DNA of 23,003 nt from Candidatus Moraniibacteriota bacterium (GTDB taxonomy: Bacteria > Patescibacteriota > Minisyncoccia > JAHIHE01 > JAGLIN01): NCBI GenBank assembly GCA_030641185.1, contig DAOWHY010000003.1, positions 1 through 23,003 of the forward strand, written 5' to 3'. The notes below the pieces were generated by a model. The model had not been told where the DNA came from. It did not search any database and saw nothing but the letters and a program-made list of their open reading frames with translations. A program made the translations under genes and the position numbers. Position 1 is the first letter of the stretch. Each line of letters starts with the position of its first letter. Shown piece after piece: positions 1 through 6,593 of the stretch.

Positions 1-855
1 AAAGACAAAAGGCAGCTCCTTGCAATGTTCGGAGACAGTTCCGGACCGATAAAAATTAATAAGAAAGAAATAAAAGACGGGAAAGAGAAAGGAAAAAGAA
101 ATGGATATATGACAGTCTGGTCTTACAACAGTAAAAAAGATCTAATATCAGACGGGGAAAGTTCAATATCAATAGAAGCAAATAATATTTTAGCGTCTAA
201 TAGACAAGATGGAATAAATTACAGCGGTAAGTTTCCTAATTACTTTTTTAATTTGTTTAAAGAGAGCAAAGAAATTGCTAATTTCAAAATAACAAAACCA
301 AAAAATAATTCAAATTCGTTTGAGTTCGGCAGTCATTTTAAATCATTTGCCGGCTTTGCCTTAATAAATTTGTATTTTGATTTTACGGGAACATTGAATG
401 GGAAAGAATTCGCGGGGAAATGCTATGTTCAAAAAGTTATTGTAATCGGTCCTTTTATTCCTTGGTATTGGGGAAGAATCGTATTCTCAAACGGTTCAAT
501 CTTGACTTATTTTGAACCAAGAATAGAAATATCAATGCTTAATCATAAGATAAGTTCTGAATTAAAATTTTATGACAATACAAAAGACAAGACATACACT
601 TTTCAAGGTTTAACCGTGAATAAGTTCGGGAAAATAAATCCGCGATGGATAATCACGGCGAATAAAGAGAAGGTTTTTGTTTCTTTGAAATCTTATTCTT
701 CGCATAAATTCATCTTTGAAAAAATCGGCAGGTTCACCTATATTGAATATTTAAGCGAAGTTACAGATATCTCTATGGAGGGCTGTGATATAAATACAAG
801 TGAGTTAGGTTCGGGATTTGGTTTAACTGAAGATGCAAAGGGCTATGTTTTATAA
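1..855 (+). CDS. Unrecognised protein, 5' end cut by window edge; possibly CrtC/AttH lipocalin-like
   Basis: The reading frame is open from base 1, so the true start probably lies outside the window; the first internal ATG is at 25. From that ATG the product has 276 residues. There is no signal peptide or membrane segment in the visible part. The middle is rich in alternating hydrophobic and aromatic strands: a phrase around residues 120-135 (FTGTLNGKEFAGKCYVQKV) leads to GPFIPWYWGRIVFSNGS and LTYFEPRIEI. This layout, a 'G-x-L-x-G-x-x-F/Y-x-G' strand followed by a Trp-rich 'W-x-W-x-x-I-x-x-x-(D/N)G' strand, resembles carotenoid hydratase/AttH-type lipocalins. The resemblance is weak and is pattern recognition only. 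The gene stands alone; downstream to 1079 I see only AT-rich sequence. Function unknown. Confidence 0.6.
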   Translation, partial: KDKRQLLAMFGDSSGPIKINKKEIKDGKEKGKRNGYMTVWSYNSKKDLISDGESSISIEANNILASNRQDGINYSGKFPNYFFNLFKESKEIANFKITKPKNNSNSFEFGSHFKSFAGFALINLYFDFTGTLNGKEFAGKCYVQKVIVIGPFIPWYWGRIVFSNGSILTYFEPRIEISMLNHKISSELKFYDNTKDKTYTFQGLTVNKFGKINPRWIITANKEKVFVSLKSYSSHKFIFEKIGRFTYIEYLSEVTDISMEGCDINTSELGSGFGLTEDAKGYVL

Positions 856-1079
856 AATGAAAATAAAAACAACGAAAAAATAACGTCCTACTCATTTTTT
901 TATTTTTTTATCATTGCCAAAAATAGTGATAATAATAGTATTATTAATAATGTATTACATTACTATGTGTCTAAAAAATAGATAAGTTAAAGGCTGAAAA
1001 AACTTGGTCTTTCTCAAAAAATCCTTATAATTAAAGTATAAACAATATATATAGTGAGTAACACTAGGAAGTACAACCC

Positions 1080-1460
1080 CTATCTCAAATCCGGTATATA
1101 AATAAACTTTCCAGAATTTTTAAACACAGTTCTAATATTCTCCACTACGCCACCCCAATCGGAACACTTGTTCGCAACAAGCACCGTATCAAACAGTGTT
1201 TTTGTTTTAAATGAAAGCTTTTTACCGTTTAATTCAAGGTTCTGAAGTGTGAAATTCAGCAATCGTCTTTTTTCATCCATTTCAGAACTTTCAAAAATTT
1301 CATATGCTCTTTGAGCAAGACTTAATACCTTATTTAAGCTAATATAGAAGCTTTCATCAGCGATATCGTGCTTTTTCATTTCATTAAGTATATCATTTTG
1401 TCTTTCTTTATATTCTTTTAATTTTTTGTCATAGAAATCATTAGTAATTCGCCATACAAT
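1080..1460 (-). pseudogene. Serine recombinase (resolvase family), C-terminal remnant
   Basis: The frame is open from 1460 to a TAG at 1080-1082. It reads WRITNDFYDKKLKEYKE, then a coiled region, then LAQRAYEIFESSEMDEKRRLLNF, LELNGKKL and FDTVLVANKCSDWGG. This is the familiar tail of CPR-type large serine recombinases (the coiled-coil and 'EKRxLLNF' segment after the zinc-ribbon region). The catalytic resolvase domain is absent. The ATG at 1379 is internal to this conserved tail, so the apparent 99-residue ORF is not a natural gene. Just upstream, one missing base would join KLYG in the neighbouring frame to RITNDFYD, as in intact relatives (KLDGRITNDFYD), so a frameshift near 1450 is likely. 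A second, shorter copy of the same tail lies at 5790-5864. Remnant of an integrated element. Confidence 0.75.
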
Positions 1461-1693
1461 TTAGATATTTTTCCTTTATTCATGAGGTAAACTTTATTTT
1501 TATATTTAATACCAAAATACATTCCAAGATATTTGACAATTCCCTCAACACTTCCATCAAACATTTTTTCAGAAAACTTTATCCCATTTTTAGGAATTCC
1601 AATATTTTCTCTAATCTTGAAGACACGATCCATAAAGTATTTTTCACGCGTGTAGCTTTCAAGATAGTTTTTTAATTTTTCAGTAGATTTCAT
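1418..1693 (-). CDS. Hypothetical 91-residue protein running into the recombinase remnant
   Basis: The ORF has an ATG at 1693 and no Shine-Dalgarno sequence. It is basic, has no membrane segment, and I do not recognise its family. The central part contains RENIGIPKNGIKFSEKMFDG and EGIVKYLGMYFGIKYKNKVYL. The last 16 or so residues (KLYGELLMISMTKN) come from DNA that encodes the recombinase tail in another frame, so the natural C-terminus has probably been replaced after a deletion or frameshift. It could be a truncated small element-borne gene or non-functional debris. It faces away from the antitoxin gene at 1868 across a 174-base AT-rich gap. Confidence 0.4.
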   Translation of the reverse strand: MKSTEKLKNYLESYTREKYFMDRVFKIRENIGIPKNGIKFSEKMFDGSVEGIVKYLGMYFGIKYKNKVYLMNKGKISKLYGELLMISMTKN

Positions 1694-1782
1694 TACATTT
1701 TTTAATATTTACAATTTTATCTATATTATAATTATCACTTAATTTTTGTTATTAATCAATACTAAAAAAATTATGAGATTAT

Positions 1783-1809
1783 TTGACATTATGTTATAAT
1801 GAATATAAT
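1783..1809 (+). promoter_or_regulatory. Probable promoter of the Panacea toxin-antitoxin pair
   Basis: TTGACA lies at 1783-1788. Two -10 candidates follow: an extended -10, TG-T-TATAAT, at 1792-1800, and a second TATAAT at 1804-1809 with a 15-base spacer from TTGACA. Either would start transcription 50-65 bases upstream of the ATG at 1868. The leader is AT-rich and has no Shine-Dalgarno sequence. Confidence 0.5.
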
Positions 1810-1867
1810 ATAAGCGAGCTTAAATAATTATTTTTTTATATATATAATTAAAATATAACTTAAAAAA

Positions 1868-2305
1868 ATGAAAAAAGCTATTGTAATTGCTAATGCAATT
1901 CTTAAATTAAGCGAACCAGAAATTGGCGATGTAGTAACAAACTTAAAATTGCAGAAGCTTCTATATTATACTCAAGGATTTTATCTCGCTATATATAATA
2001 AACCACTTTTCAAAGAAGATATTTTAGCTTGGGAACACGGTCCAGTAGTTCGAGAAGTTTATAAAGAATTCAGTTCCTTCGGGGCAGAATCAATAAAAGT
2101 TCCAGAAGAAAATATTGAATTAACAAAAAGAGAGAGGGAGCTAATTGCAAGTGTCTGGAAAGTATACAGTCAATTTTCAGCTTGGAAGTTACGCGACATG
2201 ACTCATAATGAAAAACCGTGGGTAGAAACTAAAAAAAATGAAATTATATCACACGATCTTTTAAAAAGTTTCTTTAAGACACTTGTAGCTAAAAATGGAA
2301 ATTAA
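1868..2305 (+). CDS. Panacea-domain (DUF4065/SocA-like) antitoxin
   Basis: This 145-residue protein matches the Panacea/DUF4065 family (phage GepA and Caulobacter SocA relatives). Visible hallmarks are LKLQKLLYY at residues 26-34, the following YTQGFYLA helix, AWEHGPVV at 54-61 with the invariant Trp-x-His-Gly-Pro, and a late KPW element near residue 121. Length is typical for a single-domain member. Panacea proteins are established as promiscuous antitoxins that neutralise unrelated toxin partners. The next gene starts 11 bases before this one stops, which implies translational coupling and is typical of antitoxin-first TA operons. No Shine-Dalgarno precedes the ATG, as at most starts here. 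The family is secure; the antitoxin role is inferred from the family and the operon. Confidence 0.85.
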   Translation: MKKAIVIANAILKLSEPEIGDVVTNLKLQKLLYYTQGFYLAIYNKPLFKEDILAWEHGPVVREVYKEFSSFGAESIKVPEENIELTKRERELIASVWKVYSQFSAWKLRDMTHNEKPWVETKKNEIISHDLLKSFFKTLVAKNGN

Positions 2306-2723
2306 AAAACCAAAATATCTTAAATCAGACAAAGGAATTTCACTGAGCGATAATGTTGACGATTCCATATTAAATAAACCAGATTATCCAATTTTTTGCT
2401 TTAGACATCTACAGAAAGATTATAATATAGAAAAATGTACTAGATCGGACAAGAGCTTTCCGAAACAATTTCTTAAAAAGATTGATCTTATAAGTAAACT
2501 TTCCTGGGTAGAAATTCAATTTGCCGATAAGAAAGGAAATGGAACAGAAAAAATTCTCTTAAACTCTATTAAACCGAAAATACCATCTCCCTTCACGAAA
2601 GATGTAAAATTTTTTCTCTCCTTTTATTTTAATGGTAGAAAAGGAAGAATCATAGGACATAGAAATAAATCCTTGTTTCATATTGTTTATATAGACACTC
2701 AATTAAAAGTTTATAAGCATTAA
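2295..2723 (+). CDS. Probable toxin partner of the Panacea antitoxin, family unassigned
   Basis: The 142-residue product overlaps the antitoxin gene by 11 bases. It has no membrane segment. It opens with a hydrophilic leader, then FCFRHLQKDY at about 34-43, LSWVEIQF at about 69-76, the basic RKGRIIGHR at 115-123, and ends with HIVYIDTQLKVYKH. A C-terminal 'RIIG...(F/Y)xxxFxDxxxxxYxH' pattern occurs in small proteins next to DUF4065 genes in Firmicutes prophages. I recall this from sequence appearance and cannot name the Pfam family. The compact alpha/beta size and conserved Arg/His could fit a RelE-like RNase fold, but no catalytic set can be assigned. The toxin role is inferred from position, overlap and size. 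Confidence 0.6.
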   Translation: MEIKKPKYLKSDKGISLSDNVDDSILNKPDYPIFCFRHLQKDYNIEKCTRSDKSFPKQFLKKIDLISKLSWVEIQFADKKGNGTEKILLNSIKPKIPSPFTKDVKFFLSFYFNGRKGRIIGHRNKSLFHIVYIDTQLKVYKH

Positions 2724-2740
2724 TTTTGAACCCTGACTTT

Positions 2741-2768
2741 AAACAATCACTTACATAAGTGATTGTTT
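2741..2768 (+). terminator. Terminator after the toxin-antitoxin operon
   Basis: A perfect 12-bp stem (2741-2752 with 2757-2768) with a 4-base loop lies 18 bases after the toxin stop codon. The arm ends in TTT and is followed by TTATACTT, so the U-tract is short and imperfect. Confidence 0.7.
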
Positions 2769-2888
2769 TATACTTATAAAGAAAACTAAAATTTTCCAAA
2801 ATATTCAATCTGCCCACTTATTTTTTGCCCAAAATCAAAATTTATGATATTTTAAAATTATAAACTGCAATAATTTTTTGTAATTATT

Positions 2889-3911
2889 ATGAACAATAAA
2901 CAAAAGAAAATTATTATTGATCATACAGAACAAATCATACACGAAACTAAAAATTTTCTTATTTTGTTAAGAAAATTATCTAAATTTGTTATTTGGATAA
3001 TATGGGATTTTTCAGGTGTGCGTTTTGTTTGGCAAAAAATTAGACCACAAATTGATAAAGCTACAAACAAAAGACCACCTGCAACCTTTCTTTTATGGAT
3101 AGTGAGTATTTATCTTATTTTATTTGGCATAACTTCTCAAAGATATGAAAATAGGGTTGATATAATTGAAAATAGAACTAACGCAATTCTTGTCCAACTA
3201 TCTGCTCCCGTAGATACGCCTCAATTTAAGTCCGCTTTAAGCAGAATTCCAACAGTGCAAAATATGTTATGCCCAGTTAAACCAAATGTTCTTAAGCCTA
3301 ATTCTGTTTATAATTCTTTATTTAACAATATTAAACATGAAGAAACGATTGATCTACTAAAAGAAACTATTGTGGGTTTTAAAGATAATCTTAATGATGC
3401 GTATTTACAAGAAGTCAACTTGCAAGACACTGACCTTAGTAATGCTAATTTTCAGAATGTAATCCTCCATTATGCTAACTTTCAAGATGCTGATCTCTAT
3501 TATGCTAATTTCCAGAATGCCTATCTTGTTAATTCTAACTTTCAAGATGCCGGTCTTTTTAATTCTAACTTTCAAGATACTGGTCTCTATTATGCCAATT
3601 TCCAGAATGCTAACCTCCATTATGCTAATTTTCAAGGTGCCTATCTTCAAGAGATTAATCTTCAAGATGCCTATCTCTGGGAAACTAATTTTCAAGATGC
3701 CGACCTTTTAGACATTAATTTTCAGAACGCGTGGTGTAAAGATGCAAACTTTAAAAATGTTAAACATATAACCACCAAACAACTTTCAAAAGCGAAAACA
3801 CTATATAATGCTGAATTAGATCCAGAATTTATGAAACAAATGAAAAAAGATTATCCTCATCTTTTTGAAGAACCCACAATGACTAACAGAGGAGGACAAA
3901 TAGGAAGATAA
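2889..3911 (+). CDS. Membrane-anchored pentapeptide-repeat protein
   Basis: The 340-residue protein has a basic N-terminal cytoplasmic part with a hydrophobic patch near 23-45 (FLILLRKLSKFVIWIIW), a clear membrane helix at about 66-84 (TFLLWIVSIYLILFGITS), and a linker. About 25 pentapeptide repeats follow at residues 168-292, with the A(N/D)(F/L)x(N/D/G) pattern; NFQ(D/N)A recurs every ten residues. The repeats predict a right-handed quadrilateral beta helix. The C-terminal ITTKQLSKAKTLYNAELDPEF is the usual cap of this class. The DNA shows a matching 30-base periodicity, so the repeats expanded by internal duplication. No enzymatic domain is visible. DNA-gyrase protection (Qnr/MfpA) is known for some pentapeptide proteins, but those lack a membrane anchor, so I do not assign it. 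Confidence 0.85.
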   Translation: MNNKQKKIIIDHTEQIIHETKNFLILLRKLSKFVIWIIWDFSGVRFVWQKIRPQIDKATNKRPPATFLLWIVSIYLILFGITSQRYENRVDIIENRTNAILVQLSAPVDTPQFKSALSRIPTVQNMLCPVKPNVLKPNSVYNSLFNNIKHEETIDLLKETIVGFKDNLNDAYLQEVNLQDTDLSNANFQNVILHYANFQDADLYYANFQNAYLVNSNFQDAGLFNSNFQDTGLYYANFQNANLHYANFQGAYLQEINLQDAYLWETNFQDADLLDINFQNAWCKDANFKNVKHITTKQLSKAKTLYNAELDPEFMKQMKKDYPHLFEEPTMTNRGGQIGR

Positions 3912-3960
3912 CCCATAAAACCATATGTCTGTTTTTATCTGCAAAGATAATTTTCACAAA

Positions 3961-4080
3961 TTAATTATAGCAATTTAAAACAAGTTTTTTATCAAATCCC
4001 ATCAATTCTTCCTTAATCCTCTCCCAATCCAAAGTTCTGAACGCGTCCCACAGTAGACCCCAATCAAAAAACAACCGCTT
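3961..4080 (-). pseudogene. C-terminal remnant of an unrecognised gene
   Basis: Read on the minus strand, the frame ending in TAA at 3961-3963 encodes FFDWGLLWDAFRTLDWERIK, then EELMGFDKKLVLNCYN, with no start codon and a stop a short way upstream. The composition is protein-like, with Trp-rich helices, and the fragment sits in a gap of otherwise AT-rich sequence. The convergent terminator at 4067-4098 now occupies its upstream end. It vaguely resembles short CPR toxin/antitoxin-neighbour proteins, but I cannot name it. Confidence 0.35.
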
Positions 4081-4098
4081 TTGCAAACGGTTGTTTTT
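4067..4098. terminator. Bidirectional terminator between convergent genes
   Basis: An 11-bp stem (4067-4077 with 4088-4098) has an A-tract on one side and a T-tract on the other, and its GC-rich core is AACCG/CGGTT. It lies 33 bases past the helicase stop on the minus strand, and downstream of the pentapeptide gene on the plus strand, so it can end both transcripts. Confidence 0.8.
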
Positions 4099-4130
4099 AT
4101 GTTAGTGATTGTGTAGATAATTTAATAATT

Positions 4131-5408
4131 CTACCACTTTTTACGCTTAAAATTAAAACTTTTTTTTCGACTGGAAGAATTAGTTGATGGACGGTTTCCT
4201 GGTCGTCTGTTATTTTTATTTGAGCGATCAGAATAAGATTGTTCATCTTGATTGTCACCTGTTCGGTAAACAGAATTTTGAGCAGATTCATTTTTGGGCA
4301 GATCCGGCAGTTTGGAAATCGGCAATTGTTTTCTGATCAAGCGTTCAATCAGTTTAATGTCGTATTTTTGATTCGGCATCGCGAATGAAATCGCGTGTCC
4401 GGAGTGTCCCGCTCGTCCCGTCCTTCCTATTCTGTGCACATAATCTTCAGCACTTTCCGGCAGATCAAAATTTACGATGAGTTCAATATTGGTTACATCT
4501 ATCCCTCTCGCGGCAATATCCGTCGCGACCAAAAATTGATAAGCGCCCTTCTTGAATCCGGAGAGCGCTCTCAAGCGTTGATGAAGACTCCGATTGGAAT
4601 GAATTTCAGAAGCTGTATAGCCCATTTTTCTGATGGCGTGAGCGATCTTTTTCGCGCCAAATTTCGTTCTGGAAAAAATCAGCGTGCTTCCATTATATTC
4701 TTTGAGAACAGTTTCCAGCAAAGCCAGTTTTGATTCTCTTTTCACAATAAATATTTCATGCGTAACATTAGCCGCGGCAGATCCGGAAGGCGCCACCTCA
4801 ACTCGCACAGGGAGCTTCATATATGTTTTGGCGATTTGGACAATATTAGGCGGCATCGTCGCGGAGAATAACATTGTTTGCCTTTCTTTCGACACGCTTG
4901 ATAATATCTTTTTTATTTGCGGCGCAAAACCCATATCCAGCATCCGATCTGCTTCATCAAGAACCAGAACTGAAACTTTGGATAGATTTATTGTCTTCCT
5001 CTTAAGATGATCAACAATTCTTCCCGGAGTAACAATTATTATATCGGGCTTTCCGCGCAAAAGACCGATTTGGCGATTTATATTTTGCCCGCCAATCAGA
5101 ACCGCTGTTTTGATATTCAGATCTCTGCCGATTTTATTGATCGTTTCGTCCACTTGCAAAGCCAGCTCTCTGGTTGGAAGAATGATAAGTCCAATGCCAC
5201 CAGCCGTCGCCAATCTCTGAACCATCGGCACGCCAAAAGCCAGAGTTTTGCCTGTGCCAGTTTGGGCGATACCCATAATATCCTTTCCGCCAAGAGCGGT
5301 TGGAATGGATTGGGATTGGATCGGAGTGGGAACCGTAAAACGCAAACGATCCAAAATTTCCAAAATTTTAGGCGCGATGCCAAGTCCGTCAAATGTTGTC
5401 TGAGTCAT
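4131..5408 (-). CDS. DEAD-box ATP-dependent RNA helicase (RhlE/CshA type)
   Basis: This 425-residue protein carries the full DEAD-box set: Q motif (PTPIQ at 27-31), motif I AQTGTGKT 48-55, Ia PTREL 78-82, Ib TPGR 127-130, II DEAD 151-154, III SAT 182-184, IV LIFSRT, V ATDIAARGID 295-304 and VI HRIGRTGRAG 325-334. The C-terminal tail from about 380 is low-complexity, polar and strongly basic (ending SFNFKRKKW), a typical non-specific RNA-binding tail. No DbpA or CsdA-type extra domain is present, hence RhlE/CshA-like. It should unwind short RNA duplexes in ribosome assembly or mRNA decay. It is monocistronic, with its own promoter at 5500-5527, a hairpin-bearing leader and a terminator at 4067-4098. 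The ATG at 5408 gives the Q-motif distance usual for the family. Confidence 0.95.
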   Translation of the reverse strand: MTQTTFDGLGIAPKILEILDRLRFTVPTPIQSQSIPTALGGKDIMGIAQTGTGKTLAFGVPMVQRLATAGGIGLIILPTRELALQVDETINKIGRDLNIKTAVLIGGQNINRQIGLLRGKPDIIIVTPGRIVDHLKRKTINLSKVSVLVLDEADRMLDMGFAPQIKKILSSVSKERQTMLFSATMPPNIVQIAKTYMKLPVRVEVAPSGSAAANVTHEIFIVKRESKLALLETVLKEYNGSTLIFSRTKFGAKKIAHAIRKMGYTASEIHSNRSLHQRLRALSGFKKGAYQFLVATDIAARGIDVTNIELIVNFDLPESAEDYVHRIGRTGRAGHSGHAISFAMPNQKYDIKLIERLIRKQLPISKLPDLPKNESAQNSVYRTGDNQDEQSYSDRSNKNNRRPGNRPSTNSSSRKKSFNFKRKKW

Positions 5409-5418
5409 ATAATAATAA

Positions 5419-5455
5419 AAAAATTCCGACCCGTAAATCTCAAGGTCAGATTTTT
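5419..5455 (-). promoter_or_regulatory. Terminator-like hairpin in the helicase leader (possible attenuator)
   Basis: In the transcript, the sequence complementary to 5444-5455 pairs with that complementary to 5419-5431, with one bulged base: a 6-bp CTGACC/GGTCGG core extended by A-U pairs around a 12-base loop. It is followed directly by a run of seven U residues, ten bases before the start codon. It therefore has intrinsic-terminator form inside a 5' UTR. Confidence 0.45.
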
Positions 5456-5499
5456 AGCTGAAAAAGAAATAAGCGAGTCCATTGATTAAGATAGCTCCA

Positions 5500-5527
5500 A
5501 GTATAACATAGATGGATATTCTGTCAA
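5500..5527 (-). promoter_or_regulatory. Promoter of the DEAD-box helicase
   Basis: On the minus strand TTGACA (5527-5522), a 16-base spacer and TATACT (5505-5500) form a near-consensus sigma-70 promoter with an extended TG-T element just upstream of the -10. Transcription would start near 5493, giving a leader of about 85 bases. Confidence 0.7.
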
Positions 5528-5580
5528 GCTTTCGCGCCCGCATTCTGCTTTAAATTGCAACTTATTTACAAAAATATAAA

Positions 5581-5707
5581 TCAAACTTTTTCATCAAACC
5601 ATTTTTTAAGGTCTTTGAAATCACTATTATTTTAAATCTTTACTTTAAAACCAAAACTCTTCGCGGCGCGGGCGAGGCCTTTGTCGTCAATGATTATATT
5701 TATATTA
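5581..5707 (-). pseudogene. Frameshifted tail of a PIN-like toxin gene
   Basis: On the minus strand one frame reads NIIIDDKGLARAAKSFGFKV before stopping at 5632. The adjacent frame continues with SDFKDLKKWFDEKV to a stop at 5581. The 'IxDDKGLARxAKxxGFKV' phrase matches the last acidic motif and helix of PIN-domain (VapC-like) RNases, and the second piece would suit its C-terminal helix. No start and no N-terminal half are present. The local GC content is higher than around it. Similarity is by eye and the fragment is short. Confidence 0.4.
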
Positions 5708-5789
5708 TATTACAGATTGTTTTTTGGAAAAAGACAAGTTTTTCTGTTTTTAAACAGAAATGAGCAACACTATGAGAGTAAAAAAATTC

Positions 5790-5864
5790 TTATCTCCAAT
5801 CCGGGATATAAACATACTTATCCATTTTTTCAAACACGGTTCTAATATTCTCTACTATGCCACC
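5790..5864 (-). pseudogene. Second copy of the serine recombinase C-terminal tail
   Basis: The minus-strand frame reads GGIVENIRTVF...YIPDWR and then stops at 5790-5792. It matches the end of the remnant at 1080 (GGVVENIRTVF...YIPDLR) at most positions. Homology continues past the stop: TGAG(C/T)AACACTA occurs at 5761-5772 here and at 1055-1066 there. Only the last 24 codons survive. The two copies may mark ends of two related integrated elements. Confidence 0.7.
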
Positions 5865-5881
5865 TATAAAAAAACACGAAA

Positions 5882-5908
5882 AAAAATCTCGCGCTAAGCG
5901 GGATTTTT
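5882..5908 (-). terminator. Terminator of tRNA-Arg
   Basis: An 11-bp stem (5882-5892 with 5898-5908, one G-U pair) with a 5-base loop has a GC core and a U-tract of seven or more bases when read on the minus strand. It lies about 50 bases past the tRNA 3' end. Confidence 0.8.
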
Positions 5909-5959
5909 GTTCTATAAAATAATTTGTGCAAACTTGTTATAAGTTATAAATCAGCTTTG

Positions 5960-6031
5960 TGTCCCCGGCAGGAATCGAACCCACATCAAGAGCTTAGAAG
6001 GCTCCCGTTCTATCCGTTGAACTACGGGGAC
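5960..6031 (-). tRNA. trnR(ucu): tRNA-Arg (anticodon UCU)
   Basis: A complete 72-nt cloverleaf can be folded by hand: acceptor GTCCCCG/CGGGGAC with discriminator A, a D arm closed by GTTC/GAAC, an anticodon stem GGAGC/GCTCT around loop CTTCTAA (anticodon TCT, reading AGA/AGG), a four-base variable region, and a T arm GTGGG-TTCGATT-CCTGC. The 3' CCA is not encoded (CAA follows), so a CCA-adding enzyme is needed. It is flanked by its own promoter at 6047-6075 and terminator at 5882-5908. AGA is the Arg codon expected to dominate in such an AT-rich genome. Confidence 0.96.
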
Positions 6032-6046
6032 AGAGAACATTTTATC

Positions 6047-6075
6047 ATATTAGCATCTTGCCACACGAAAAGCAA
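6047..6075 (-). promoter_or_regulatory. Promoter of tRNA-Arg
   Basis: The minus strand shows TTGCTT (6075-6070), a 17-base spacer and TAATAT (6052-6047), preceded by an extended TG-C element. The start would fall about 8-10 bases before the mature tRNA 5' end. Confidence 0.55.
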
Positions 6076-6128
6076 GGATTGCGCCAAAATAAAACACCTG
6101 CGCAGTAGGATATTTTCTATTGAATTTA

Positions 6129-6581
6129 CTATAGCTCAAAAGGTATAACGCCGTTACTTTCATTGTTTTTATCTTCGCCCAAATCTTTATTGTTATCCAA
6201 ATCGCTGTTGTTAATATTCTCGTCCTCCTTTTTGTCCTCGTTGAATTCACCCGGTAATTCAGGATCGTCAAAACTAAAAGGAGTTTTATACTCTTTATTA
6301 ATTTCCGTTTTAATTCTTTCCCTGTCTTTATCTATATTTTTCAATACCCTATTGAGATTTACATTATTTATTTTCCCGTCCGTAATTAAAAAACTGTCGT
6401 CTCTCTCATAGTCAATATATTTTATATCTAAAAGAGCGTATTTATATACAATATCAAATGTAAAAATTAATAGCATTCCAAAAAATATTATAAAAAGCAG
6501 CCTTTTACAACAAATTATTTTAGACAAAATTCCTTTAAAGTCTTCCTTGCTGAAATTTATTTTCGGTATTATTTTTTTCAT
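6129..6581 (-). CDS. Small single-pass membrane protein at the end of the pilMNO cluster
   Basis: From the ATG at 6581 the product has 150 residues; an upstream TTG at 6590 is less likely. A basic N-terminus of about 27 residues leads to one membrane helix (LLFIIFFGMLLIFTFDIVY, about 28-46). A short alpha/beta region (ITDGKINNVNLNRVLKNIDKDRERI) follows, then a highly acidic, Asn-rich tail from about 105 that looks disordered. It starts 12 bases after the PilO stop, so it is cotranscribed with pilMNO. In type IV pilus operons this slot is held by PilP, but I see neither a lipobox nor a PilP beta domain. It may be a lineage-specific periplasmic partner of PilN/PilO. Family not recognised. Confidence 0.75.
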   Translation of the reverse strand: MKKIIPKINFSKEDFKGILSKIICCKRLLFIIFFGMLLIFTFDIVYKYALLDIKYIDYERDDSFLITDGKINNVNLNRVLKNIDKDRERIKTEINKEYKTPFSFDDPELPGEFNEDKKEDENINNSDLDNNKDLGEDKNNESNGVIPFEL

Positions 6582-6593
6582 TTTGAGCAATTA

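Noticed and set aside
3405..3711. Two long repetitive ORFs in other frames across the pentapeptide region
   Set aside because: They are shadows of the 30-base repeat; low-complexity Ile/Met-rich products and a real gene in the third frame.
3405..3730. Possible CRISPR or tandem-repeat array
   Set aside because: The 30-base periodicity is the coding periodicity of pentapeptide repeats; there are no conserved repeat/spacer units.
4395..5489. Plus-strand ORFs of 108-160 codons opposite the helicase
   Set aside because: They lie antisense to a fully conserved DEAD-box gene and show no protein-like motifs.
5924..6148. Plus-strand ORF reading CPRQESNPHQE...FYPLNYGD
   Set aside because: This is the well-known spurious translation of the antisense strand of a tRNA; it overlaps tRNA-Arg exactly.
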